6,940 bases of DNA, taken from positions 1 through 6,940 of the forward strand of contig CAAEPN010000197.1 in the NCBI GenBank assembly GCA_900757905.1. Direction: 5' to 3'. Under the pieces are notes generated by a model. It did not search any database, had not been told where the DNA came from, and saw only the letters and a list, made by a program, of their open reading frames with translations. This stretch comes from Clostridia bacterium (GTDB taxonomy: Bacteria > Bacillota > Clostridia > Oscillospirales > CAG-382). Of the stretch, positions 1 through 6,363 are shown piece after piece. Made by a program: the position numbers and the translations under genes. Position 1 is the stretch's first letter. Each line of letters starts with the position of its first letter.

Positions 1-10
1 GCCACTGGCA

Positions 11-53
11 ACTTTTTGTGCGTCCGAGCACGTGCTTTTTGTGTTACTTTTTG
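11..53. repeat. Short direct repeats of CTTTTTG
   Basis: The 9-mer CTTTTTGTG occurs at 12-20 and 35-43, and a related ACTTTTTG occurs at 11-18 and 46-53, giving three T-rich copies in about 40 bases. Between them lies the 8-base palindrome GCACGTGC (28-35). The last copy forms the left arm of the first hairpin at 42-72. This looks like the edge of a dispersed intergenic repeat rather than coding sequence. The left boundary may lie outside the window. Confidence 0.5.
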
Positions 54-72
54 CACGCCGCAAAAAGTAACA
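42..72. repeat. Perfect inverted repeat (13-bp stem, 5-nt loop)
   Basis: TGTTACTTTTTGC at 42-54 is the exact reverse complement of GCAAAAAGTAACA at 60-72, with loop ACGCC at 55-59. There is no T-run directly after the stem on either strand, so a classical intrinsic terminator is not supported. It is the first of a row of hairpins filling this intergenic region, probably part of a dispersed repeat element. Confidence 0.8.
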
Positions 73-95
73 AACCGTCCTCCCTTGCAGGGAGT

Positions 96-118
96 TTCGA
101 GGTTTTGCAAACCTCGAA
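96..118. repeat. Perfect inverted repeat (10-bp stem, 3-nt loop)
   Basis: TTCGAGGTTT at 96-105 pairs exactly with AAACCTCGAA at 109-118 around the loop TGC. It is the second hairpin of the upstream array. No T-run follows it. A much weaker 4-bp stem, AGCG at 134-137 with CGCT at 142-145, lies between this hairpin and the next strong one. Confidence 0.75.
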
Positions 119-163
119 TCAGCGCACACAGGTAGCGGTTTCGCTGAAAACAATTAAATCCTT

Positions 164-197
164 GCCGCTTCGCGGCTTTTCCGGCGGCAAAGCCGCC
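164..197. repeat. Two adjacent GC-rich hairpins
   Basis: GCCGC (164-168) pairs with GCGGC (172-176) around TTC. Six bases further on, GGCGGC (183-188) pairs with GCCGCC (192-197) around AAA. The two stems have related sequence (GCCGC/GGCGG), so alternative pairing between the two hairpins is possible. They belong to the same array as the flanking hairpins. Confidence 0.7.
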
Positions 198-199
198 TC

Positions 200-228
200 T
201 CAAACTTTCCGCAACGCGGAAAGTTTGA
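200..228. repeat. Perfect inverted repeat (13-bp stem, 3-nt loop)
   Basis: TCAAACTTTCCGC at 200-212 pairs perfectly with GCGGAAAGTTTGA at 216-228 around AAC. The right arm ends two bases before the candidate -35 element of the helicase promoter (230-235), so structure here could touch promoter activity. No T-run follows, which argues against a simple terminator for an upstream gene, although termination by the array as a whole is not excluded. Confidence 0.75.
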
Positions 229-229
229 C

Positions 230-258
230 TTGCAAAAACAGACGTTCTATGTTACAAT
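230..258 (+). promoter_or_regulatory. Candidate sigma-A promoter of the helicase gene
   Basis: TTGCAA at 230-235 and TACAAT at 253-258 are separated by 17 nt, and the -10 box is preceded by TG at 250-251, making an extended -10. Transcription would begin near 264-266, leaving a leader of about 15-20 nt before the helicase start. An alternative reading uses TTGACT (225-230) with TATGTT (248-253), also 17 nt apart, but its -10 is weaker. Assigned by consensus match only. Confidence 0.5.
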
Positions 259-275
259 AAGAAAAAAAGAGAATC

Positions 276-280
276 GGGGA
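276..280 (+). promoter_or_regulatory. GGGGA, possible Shine-Dalgarno that bears on the helicase start
   Basis: GGGGA directly abuts the ATG at 281, which is too close for normal ribosome binding. It lies 6 nt upstream of the in-frame GTG at 287, an ideal distance. This suggests translation may begin at GTG 287 rather than ATG 281. The two proteins differ by only two residues. Confidence 0.35.
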
Positions 281-2527
281 ATGATCGTGCCGCAGAATTT
301 CTACGACTTAAATCAATTGAATGATGAACAACGCGAGGCCGTCACGGCTACCGAAGGCTTTATCCGCGTCATGGCCGGCGCAGGAAGCGGAAAAACACGT
401 GCGCTCGTGCATCGCTTTGCTTTTTTGGTAAACGAGATCGGTATCCTGCCCGGTCATATCCTCTGCGTCACCTTTACCAATAAGGCCGCCGGTGAAATGC
501 GTACCCGTATCCATAACCTCACCGGCGATAACGATACCGGCTACATCTGTACCTTCCACAGCTTCTGCGTGTCTGTTCTGCATGAGGACGCACATGTCAT
601 CCAATATCCCGAAAGCTTTTTAGTGCTCGATAACTCCGATATCGACGATATGCTTGCGACCGTCTATGAGGAACGCGGATTGACGCTCCGGCATATGACC
701 TTTTCGGCGGCACGCGATAAAATTGAAATATTAAAACTAAAAGAACGTCCCGATTACTATAAAGACCTTGTTCATCTCTCTATCGCCGGTCTAAAAGAAA
801 AATACGATAACGCCGAAAGCGTGACCGATATCATCTTCTACGGCTATCTGTATGAGCAGAAAAAGTGTTTTGGCTTGGATTATAACGATTTGATCGTCCT
901 TTCCTTGGATATTTTCGAAAACCATCCCGATATCCGCTTAAAATGGCAGAAACGCTTGGAATATATTATGGTCGATGAGTTTCAGGATATCGACGAGCCG
1001 CAGTATAAGCTCATGAAGGTGTTATGCGATTACCATAAAAACCTCTTTATTGTGGGCGACCCTGACCAAACCATTTATACCTGGCGCGGCGCAAGTATCC
1101 GTTATATTTTAAACTTTCCCGAAGAGTTTCCGGACACCGAAACCATCTATCTTTTGAAAAATTACCGCAGCACGCCGCAAATCATCGCCGCGTGCAATTC
1201 ACTTATCCGCCAAAACAAAAACCGCGCCGAAAAAGACCTTATCCCTACACTTCCCGACGGCGAAAAACCGCTCTGCCACTATGCCGAGAACGCCGAAAAG
1301 GAAGCCGAATGGATAGCCGATGAGGTCGAAAAGCTGCATCAAAGCGGCGTCTCATATAAAGATATTACCGTCATGTACCGCGCGCATTACGTCACACGCA
1401 CGCCGGAAACCGTTTTCCTCAACCGGAAAATTCCGTATGTGCTGTACAGCGGCGTACCGTTTTATGGTCGCGCCGAGATCAAAGACGCACTGTCGTATTT
1501 GCGCTTTTTGGTGTATAAGGACGATCTGTCGTTTGCACGCATTGTCAACAACCCCAAACGCAATATCGGCAAGCGCCGTATGGCGTTTTTGAAGGAATAT
1601 GCCGATTCTCACGGCGTTTCGCTGTACGCGGCGCTCAAGGGGGCGTTGGAAGTGCAAGAGCCGCTTTTTGCGTCAACCGGCGCACGCGATTTTGTTGACC
1701 TTTTCGATACATTATCCGCCGATTACGCCGCACGTCCAGTTTCGGAGGTGTTAAGCGAGCTTCTCGAAAAAAGCGGCTACGAAAAAATGCTTCGCACCGA
1801 GGGCAGCTCCGAACGGCTGGATAATTTAGCAGAGCTAAAACAGGCCGTGCATGAGTTTGAGACCACCTGCGGCGAGGAGAGCACCGCCGAACAGTTTTTG
1901 ACCAGCGCAGCGCTCTATACCGGTGCAGATATCGATTCCCACGGCGATAAGGTGCGCTTTATGACGGTTCACGCCGCCAAAGGCTTGGAGTTTCCGTATG
2001 TGTTCCTCTGCGGCATGAACGAGGGCATTTTTCCCTCCAAACGGCTGCGCACCAAGGCGGAAATGGAGGAGGAACGCCGGCTGTGCTTCGTGGCCATGAC
2101 GCGTGCCGAAAAGAAATTATATCTGTCCGAAGCGGCCGGACGCGATTTTGACGGCGCACCGCGCTATCCGTCGCGCTTTCTCCTCGATATCGACGAAACG
2201 CTTCTCGATTTTACCGAACCGCCGCGCGAAGGGCTGATTGCCGACGCACGGGCGTATATTTCGGTACGCGAGGGACTTCTGACCGACAAAGAGCCGACCG
2301 TGTATCAGAGCGGCATGCGCGTTAAGCACTCAATTTTCGGCTTCGGTACGATTTTGGATACCGACGTGCAGAAAGGTACAAATCTTATCTTGTTTGACGA
2401 TATGCCCACCGCAAGACAGATATCCTATCGGGCAAAATTAGAGATATTAGGCCTTTTGCCGACTGAAGATATCGACAAACTCATGGAGGAGCTTGAAAGA
2501 GCAGAAAAAAATCTGAAAAAAGTGTAA
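281..2527 (+). CDS. pcrA: PcrA/UvrD-type ATP-dependent DNA helicase
   Basis: This is a 748-residue superfamily 1A 3'-5' DNA helicase, the family that unwinds DNA in nucleotide excision repair, displaces RecA and clears replication-transcription conflicts in the cytoplasm. Visible motifs in order are: Q motif LNDEQREAV (13-21), Walker A AGAGSGKT (32-39, Lys38), Ia TFTNKAAGEM (64-73), TFHSF (91-95), Walker B VDEFQD (231-236), III GDPDQ to WRGA (259-271), IV NYRST (294-298), V TVHAAKGLEF (562-571) and VI FVAMTRAEKKLYL (603-615). A Tudor-like tail starts near GMRVKHSIFGFGTI (678), as in PcrA proteins that contact RNA polymerase. The length fits PcrA (about 720-750). An upstream in-frame TTG at 230 lies inside the likely promoter and was not used; GTG 287 is a real alternative start. 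The gene appears complete and intact. It is probably its own transcription unit, unrelated in function to the sugar genes that follow. Confidence 0.95.
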   Translation: MIVPQNFYDLNQLNDEQREAVTATEGFIRVMAGAGSGKTRALVHRFAFLVNEIGILPGHILCVTFTNKAAGEMRTRIHNLTGDNDTGYICTFHSFCVSVLHEDAHVIQYPESFLVLDNSDIDDMLATVYEERGLTLRHMTFSAARDKIEILKLKERPDYYKDLVHLSIAGLKEKYDNAESVTDIIFYGYLYEQKKCFGLDYNDLIVLSLDIFENHPDIRLKWQKRLEYIMVDEFQDIDEPQYKLMKVLCDYHKNLFIVGDPDQTIYTWRGASIRYILNFPEEFPDTETIYLLKNYRSTPQIIAACNSLIRQNKNRAEKDLIPTLPDGEKPLCHYAENAEKEAEWIADEVEKLHQSGVSYKDITVMYRAHYVTRTPETVFLNRKIPYVLYSGVPFYGRAEIKDALSYLRFLVYKDDLSFARIVNNPKRNIGKRRMAFLKEYADSHGVSLYAALKGALEVQEPLFASTGARDFVDLFDTLSADYAARPVSEVLSELLEKSGYEKMLRTEGSSERLDNLAELKQAVHEFETTCGEESTAEQFLTSAALYTGADIDSHGDKVRFMTVHAAKGLEFPYVFLCGMNEGIFPSKRLRTKAEMEEERRLCFVAMTRAEKKLYLSEAAGRDFDGAPRYPSRFLLDIDETLLDFTEPPREGLIADARAYISVREGLLTDKEPTVYQSGMRVKHSIFGFGTILDTDVQKGTNLILFDDMPTARQISYRAKLEILGLLPTEDIDKLMEELERAEKNLKKV

Positions 2528-2534
2528 AAAAGTC

Positions 2535-2565
2535 TTGACATTGTCCTTGGGGTATGGTTTATAGT
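2535..2565 (+). promoter_or_regulatory. MerR-type promoter with 19-nt spacer
   Basis: A perfect -35 TTGACA (2535-2540) and a -10 TATAGT (2560-2565) are 19 nt apart; choosing TTATAG (2559-2564) gives 18. Promoters controlled by MerR-family activators characteristically have such over-long spacers, which the activator untwists. The spacer contains CCTTG and ends in GGTTTA before the -10, resembling as I recall them the layouts of known MerR-family targets such as copA. The expected dyad is weak: CAT-N3-CC-TT-GG-N3-ATG at 2539-2556 pairs at 5 of 9 positions. The -35 lies only 7 nt after the helicase stop. It precedes an operon whose second gene encodes a MerR domain, so autoregulation is the natural inference. 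Confidence 0.65.
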
Positions 2566-2630
2566 AATGCTGTCAATTATGAGTTGATTGAGACGATTTA
2601 ACAGACGGCTTTACGAAAGGACTGTGCAAG

Positions 2631-3284
2631 ATGAACTTAACAGGAAAAGAAATATTATTTTTAGGCGATAGTATAACGGAAGGCATGGGAACATCTTCAA
2701 ACGACAAAAATTATGTATCCGTATTTGCAGAGCTTTCCGGAGCAAAGGTAAAAAATTATGGGATCAGCGGAACAAGAATTGCAAGACAAACCGGAAAGGC
2801 CGGAGAAGTACTGTGTGACAGGAGCTTTCTGGAACGTGTCGCTGAGATGGACGCAAATGCGGATGTCGTAGTCGTGTTTGGGGGAACTAATGATTTTGCA
2901 AGCGGAAATGCAAAAATCGGTGATTTTAATTCAAGGAACGAATGTACATTCTACGGTGCTGTACACCTTTTATGCGAAAGACTTTTAAACAAATATCCGG
3001 AAGCGGAAATAGTTTTTATGACGCCGCTTCACAGAGTGACTGAGGATTCCAAGACAAAGGAAATCGGAATTTCTGCCGAGCTGCCACTTTCGGGATATGT
3101 GTCGGTCATAAAGGAGGTTGCCGGATATTACGGCTTGCCCGTGTTGGATTTGTTTTATGAGAGCGGCTTGCAGCCGAAAGTTGCTGTTATAAGAGAAAAC
3201 TATATGCCAGATGGCCTGCATCCGTCGGACAAAGGAGCAAGAAGAGTTGCGGAAAGATTATACGGATTCCTTTCGGCACTATAA
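2631..3284 (+). CDS. SGNH/GDSL-family hydrolase (probable esterase)
   Basis: This 217-residue protein carries all four SGNH blocks: GDS with the nucleophile Ser14 (12-14), the oxyanion glycine in NYGISG (42-47), GGTND with Asn87 (84-88), and DGLHP with Asp194 and His197 (194-198). The family hydrolyses ester bonds, often acetyl groups on sugars; the substrate is not readable here. There is no signal peptide or membrane segment, so it should act in the cytoplasm. GAAAGGA at 2615-2621 lies 9 nt before the ATG. It is the first gene of the operon, 37 nt before the MerR-kinase gene. Codon use is odd: 10 of its 11 arginines are AGA or AGG, while neighbours use mostly CGN, and a hand count of 2641-3240 gives about 44% G+C, below the flanking genes. 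This suggests separate acquisition. Family assignment is secure, substrate is unknown. Confidence 0.9.
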   Translation: MNLTGKEILFLGDSITEGMGTSSNDKNYVSVFAELSGAKVKNYGISGTRIARQTGKAGEVLCDRSFLERVAEMDANADVVVVFGGTNDFASGNAKIGDFNSRNECTFYGAVHLLCERLLNKYPEAEIVFMTPLHRVTEDSKTKEIGISAELPLSGYVSVIKEVAGYYGLPVLDLFYESGLQPKVAVIRENYMPDGLHPSDKGARRVAERLYGFLSAL

Positions 3285-3321
3285 AGAATGCTTGAAAGTA
3301 TCTTGATAAAGGAGAAGCACA

Positions 3322-5088
3322 ATGCAGATAAAAGAAGTATGCATTCTGACCGGACTTTCCGCAAAGGCTATTCGTTTATATGAATCCAAGGGTCTTGTTT
3401 CAGTCGAACGCGCAGCCAATGCCTATCGCGAATACACTGACGAGCAAATCGAACGGCTTTCGGCCATCCGGCGTTTCCGTATGACCGGCGTTTCGCTTGC
3501 CGATATCCGTCTGTGGGCGGACGGCTTGTTTGACGCAGAATCGCTGTTTAAAAAACGGTTACAAGAGCTTTCCGAAGAAAACGGGAAGAACAAGGAGCAG
3601 GAAAAGCTGTGCCGCGCCTTTCTAATGCAGTCGGATGAAAGCGCTTTGAGCGTTTCGCAGGAAACGGCTGTCGGCGCATTATTTGATGACCCGGAGCTTT
3701 TGCGCCCCAGTGCGCTTTCCGAGGGACATCGGCTGTCGCTCGGCATCGATATCGGCACGACCACGATCAGCGCCGCCATTGCCGACCTTGACGAACACTG
3801 TCAGGCAGCCTGCTACACGCTTCCCAACAAAAGTGCCGTCAAGACGGATGAATCCTACCGGCATGAGCAGGACGCCGCATGGATCGCCGATAAGCTTTCG
3901 AAATTTTTAGAATCGGTCATCGGCGCGTTTCCCGGAATCTGTTCTATCGGCGTGACCGGGCAAATGCATGGCATCGTGTATACCAACACACACGGAAACG
4001 CCGTTTCGCCGCTTTACACCTGGCAGGACACACGCGCCGCGGCAAAAATGCCGGACGGCAAGACTTACAGCGAGGATATAAAAGAAAAAACCGGCTATAC
4101 CGTCATGCCCGGCTATGGCTTTGCAACCCATTATTATAACAGAAAAAACGGTCTTGTACCGGAAAGCGCGGCGTACTTATGCACGATCGGCGACTATGCC
4201 GTCATGCGCATGACCGGAAACACACGTCCGCTCATACATGCGTCCAATGCGGCAAGTCTTGGCTTTTTCGATGTCAAAACCGGTTTATTTGACCGCGAAG
4301 CGCTCAAAAAAATAGGCATCCGCGCGGACTTTCTTCCCGAAATGGCCATGGGAGAGCCGGTTGCCGGGTTTTATCGCGGTATCCCGGTCACGGTCGCTAT
4401 CGGGGATAATCAGGCGGCCTTTTTCGGGTCGGTGCGTGACGAGGCAAACGACCTGTCGGTCAATTACGGTACGGGAAGTCAGATATCGCTCTGCGTGAAC
4501 GCCGATTTTCCGACGCCGCTTCTGCCGCTTGAGCTGCGGCCTTATGTAGAGGGGCAAGCCTTGTTAAACGGTTCGGCGTTATGCGGCGGCCGCGCTTATG
4601 CTTTTTTGGAAAAATTCTTCCGCGCGTATTTGGATACCGGCGAAGAGCAGTACGAAAAGCTCAATGCGCTTGCGGAAAAGGCGCTGAAATCCGGCGAGGT
4701 CTTAAAGGTACGCACCACCTTTTGCGGTACGCGCAAAGACCCGTCGATACGCGGCGCGATAGAAAATATCGGTGAAGAAAACTTTACGCCGGCCGCACTT
4801 GCACGCGGCGTTTTGGAGGGCATGGTAGACGAGCTATACGACATGTATGAGAAAAGCGGCGTAACCATGCGCGGCCGGCTTGTCGCTTCGGGCAATGCCG
4901 TTCAAAAGAATCCGACCTTATGTAAATTGCTTTCCGAACGCTTCGGTATGCCGCTTTTCTTACCGGCTTTGCGGGAGGAGGCTGCGTTTGGTGCGTCGCT
5001 TGCGGCAGCGCACTTTGCGCTCGCGCTTCCCCTAAACGAGGTCAAAAGCTGCATTCCGTATCATCCGGAAAATCCGGATAAAAAATAA
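3322..5088 (+). CDS. MerR-type DNA-binding domain fused to sedoheptulokinase-like FGGY sugar kinase
   Basis: This 588-residue protein combines two families. Residues 1-70 form a MerR winged helix-turn-helix (IKEVCILTGLSAKAIRLYE, then NAYREYTDEQIERL). Residues 73-105 look like the MerR dimerisation coiled coil. After a linker, residues 138-566 form a full FGGY carbohydrate kinase: phosphate-1 loop DIGTTTI (143-149), TGQMHGIV (212-219), TWQDTR (233-238), catalytic Asp362 in GDNQAAF, phosphate-2 NYGTGSQ (381-387), and the adenosine-site region VASGNAVQKNP (521-531). The TGQMHG/TWQD/SNAAS pattern resembles sedoheptulokinases, so the substrate may be a heptulose or other ketose; this is inference. 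No catalytic residue looks lost, so it may be both enzyme and regulator. AAAGGAG (3308-3314) sits 7 nt before the ATG. Reading frame and codon use are continuous across the junction, which argues for a true fusion. The likely target is the 19-nt-spacer promoter at 2535. Confidence 0.9.
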   Translation: MQIKEVCILTGLSAKAIRLYESKGLVSVERAANAYREYTDEQIERLSAIRRFRMTGVSLADIRLWADGLFDAESLFKKRLQELSEENGKNKEQEKLCRAFLMQSDESALSVSQETAVGALFDDPELLRPSALSEGHRLSLGIDIGTTTISAAIADLDEHCQAACYTLPNKSAVKTDESYRHEQDAAWIADKLSKFLESVIGAFPGICSIGVTGQMHGIVYTNTHGNAVSPLYTWQDTRAAAKMPDGKTYSEDIKEKTGYTVMPGYGFATHYYNRKNGLVPESAAYLCTIGDYAVMRMTGNTRPLIHASNAASLGFFDVKTGLFDREALKKIGIRADFLPEMAMGEPVAGFYRGIPVTVAIGDNQAAFFGSVRDEANDLSVNYGTGSQISLCVNADFPTPLLPLELRPYVEGQALLNGSALCGGRAYAFLEKFFRAYLDTGEEQYEKLNALAEKALKSGEVLKVRTTFCGTRKDPSIRGAIENIGEENFTPAALARGVLEGMVDELYDMYEKSGVTMRGRLVASGNAVQKNPTLCKLLSERFGMPLFLPALREEAAFGASLAAAHFALALPLNEVKSCIPYHPENPDKK

Positions 5089-5104
5089 GGAAGGATAAAA
5101 GAAA

Positions 5105-6325
5105 ATGAAAACAACAGTTACGAAAATCTCTTTCGATAAATACGATATCTGCTTCTCTGTTTCCCGTACGAATCCCGTAACAGCGCAAACACCGGACGGC
5201 CAACCGGCCTTAGAGGCGGTTTGGGACGAAAACGGTCTTGCCGTAAAGTTTTATACCTCTTTCCGCACCTGGCCGCTCGTGCTTACCGCTCCGCATGCTT
5301 CCAACGGGAATATCCTGCTTCGCGTGCGCCCGTACCGCGTCGAGCTTTGGGCGGGCGGCGTGCTTTGCGACGAGGAGTGGCCGGTCGGTACCTTTGGCGT
5401 GGCCGATGCCGTGTGGAATACGCCGGTCGAGGTGAAGCCTTATACCGAGGATCCGACGCCGCTTCCGACCGTTCTCGGAACGTTCCGGAATGCCGAAGGC
5501 TGGCGGCCGGAGGAGAACGTTTTTGTCGGCGACTGTATGCCGTATTCCGATTCCGAGCGCTATCATGTCATCTATTTAAAGGATCGTCATCACCATAACA
5601 GCAAATATGGCTCCGGCGCACATCAATGGTCGCACATTTCCACTGACGATTTCGAAAACTGGCAAATCCATCCGGATGTGGTAGAGATCGACGAGCAATG
5701 GGAGGGTTCTATCTGCACCGGCTCGCATATCGAATATAATGGCAAGCACTATCTGTACTATACCATCCGCGCCTGCGACGGTTCGCCTGCCCCTATCTGC
5801 CGCAGCGTTTCGTCAGACGGCTATCATTATGAAAAGGACCGCGCGTTCCGTATGGTGTTAAGCGACGCGTACTGCAAGGTGTCGGCACGCGATCCGAAGG
5901 TCGTTTTGGCCGAGGACGGCATTCTGCACATGTTCGTGACGACAACGCTGCTTTCCAAAGAAAAAGGCTGTCTCGCGCACTTGACTTCATCGGACGGCAA
6001 CGTCTGGCGCGAAGAGCCAACGCCGATCTATATTGCTCCCGACGGCGACCAACCCGAATGCCCGGACTATTTCAAGTATCATGATACCTACTATCTTGTG
6101 TTCAGCCATGGCGGCAGCGGACAGTATCTGTATTCCAAAAAGCCGTTTACCGATTGGCAGAAGCCGGAAAATCCTCATATTCCCTGTGAAAGCGTGCCGA
6201 AAATGGCGCTGTGGAAAGGAAAGATCGTCTTTGTCGGCTTTGACCGCATCGGCGGCTATGCCGGAAATATGACGTTTCTTACGCTCGAACCCGGCGCAGA
6301 CGAGTTGTTCCCGAAGCAAGGTTAA
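5105..6325 (+). CDS. GH32/GH43-superfamily beta-propeller glycosidase-like protein
   Basis: This 406-residue protein shows the motif order of GH32 beta-fructosidases and relatives. VFVGDCMPY (139-147) sits where GH32 has WMNDPNG, with Asp143 the candidate nucleophile. HISTDDFENW (177-186) matches the STD-x-x-x-W motif, WEGSICTGS (199-207) the GSG region, ARDPKV (261-266) the RDP motif with Asp263, and QPECPD (316-321) the EC acid/base motif with Glu318. Residues 1-115 are strand-rich and resemble a beta-sandwich placed before the propeller, whereas classical GH32 enzymes carry the sandwich after it; here the protein ends soon after the propeller. There is no signal peptide, so it should act inside the cell on imported oligosaccharides or phosphorylated sugars. 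It follows the kinase by 16 nt (Shine-Dalgarno AGGAAGGA, 5088-5095), indicating co-transcription. The substrate is unknown; a fructoside-like ketoside fits the family and the neighbouring kinase. Confidence 0.8.
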   Translation: MKTTVTKISFDKYDICFSVSRTNPVTAQTPDGQPALEAVWDENGLAVKFYTSFRTWPLVLTAPHASNGNILLRVRPYRVELWAGGVLCDEEWPVGTFGVADAVWNTPVEVKPYTEDPTPLPTVLGTFRNAEGWRPEENVFVGDCMPYSDSERYHVIYLKDRHHHNSKYGSGAHQWSHISTDDFENWQIHPDVVEIDEQWEGSICTGSHIEYNGKHYLYYTIRACDGSPAPICRSVSSDGYHYEKDRAFRMVLSDAYCKVSARDPKVVLAEDGILHMFVTTTLLSKEKGCLAHLTSSDGNVWREEPTPIYIAPDGDQPECPDYFKYHDTYYLVFSHGGSGQYLYSKKPFTDWQKPENPHIPCESVPKMALWKGKIVFVGFDRIGGYAGNMTFLTLEPGADELFPKQG

Positions 6326-6348
6326 CACGGGCACAAGAAAAGAGCGCC

Positions 6349-6357
6349 GAAAGGAGA
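6349..6357 (+). promoter_or_regulatory. Shine-Dalgarno deciding a GTG start
   Basis: GAAAGGAGA at 6349-6357, with core AAAGGAG at 6350-6356, lies 7 nt before GTG 6364. No such site precedes the later in-frame ATG at 6382, so the GTG is taken as the start of the AraC-family gene. Confidence 0.75.
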
Positions 6358-6363
6358 ATTGCC

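Noticed and set aside
42..228. Rho-independent terminator of an upstream gene
   Set aside because: Stems are strong, but none is followed by a T-run on either strand, and no coding region enters the window from the left.
1..229. CRISPR array
   Set aside because: The repeats are inverted, differ from each other in sequence, and are not separated by spacers of constant length; no cas gene is present.
18..260. An 80-codon open frame across the upstream region
   Set aside because: It is composed of the hairpin arms and loops, has no ribosome binding site or recognisable domain, and overlaps the helicase promoter. It is best explained as translation of a non-coding repeat.
230..280. Extending the helicase upstream to an in-frame TTG
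   Set aside because: This start lies within the likely -35 element, lacks a Shine-Dalgarno sequence, and the added residues do not resemble the start of PcrA/UvrD proteins, which normally begin shortly before the Q motif.
2573..2591. TCAAT / ATTGA inverted repeat downstream of the MerR-type promoter
   Set aside because: Only 5 AT-rich base pairs with a 9-nt loop, expected by chance in this composition; not enough to call an operator or leader structure.
3423..3779. 118-codon minus-strand frame inside the kinase gene
   Set aside because: It lies wholly within a gene with clear domains, has a low-complexity serine-rich translation, and no ribosome binding site. It is a shadow frame.
5210..5598. 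Overlapping long frames on both strands inside the glycosidase gene
   Set aside because: The translations are arginine-rich and lack family features, as expected for out-of-frame reading of a GC-rich gene.
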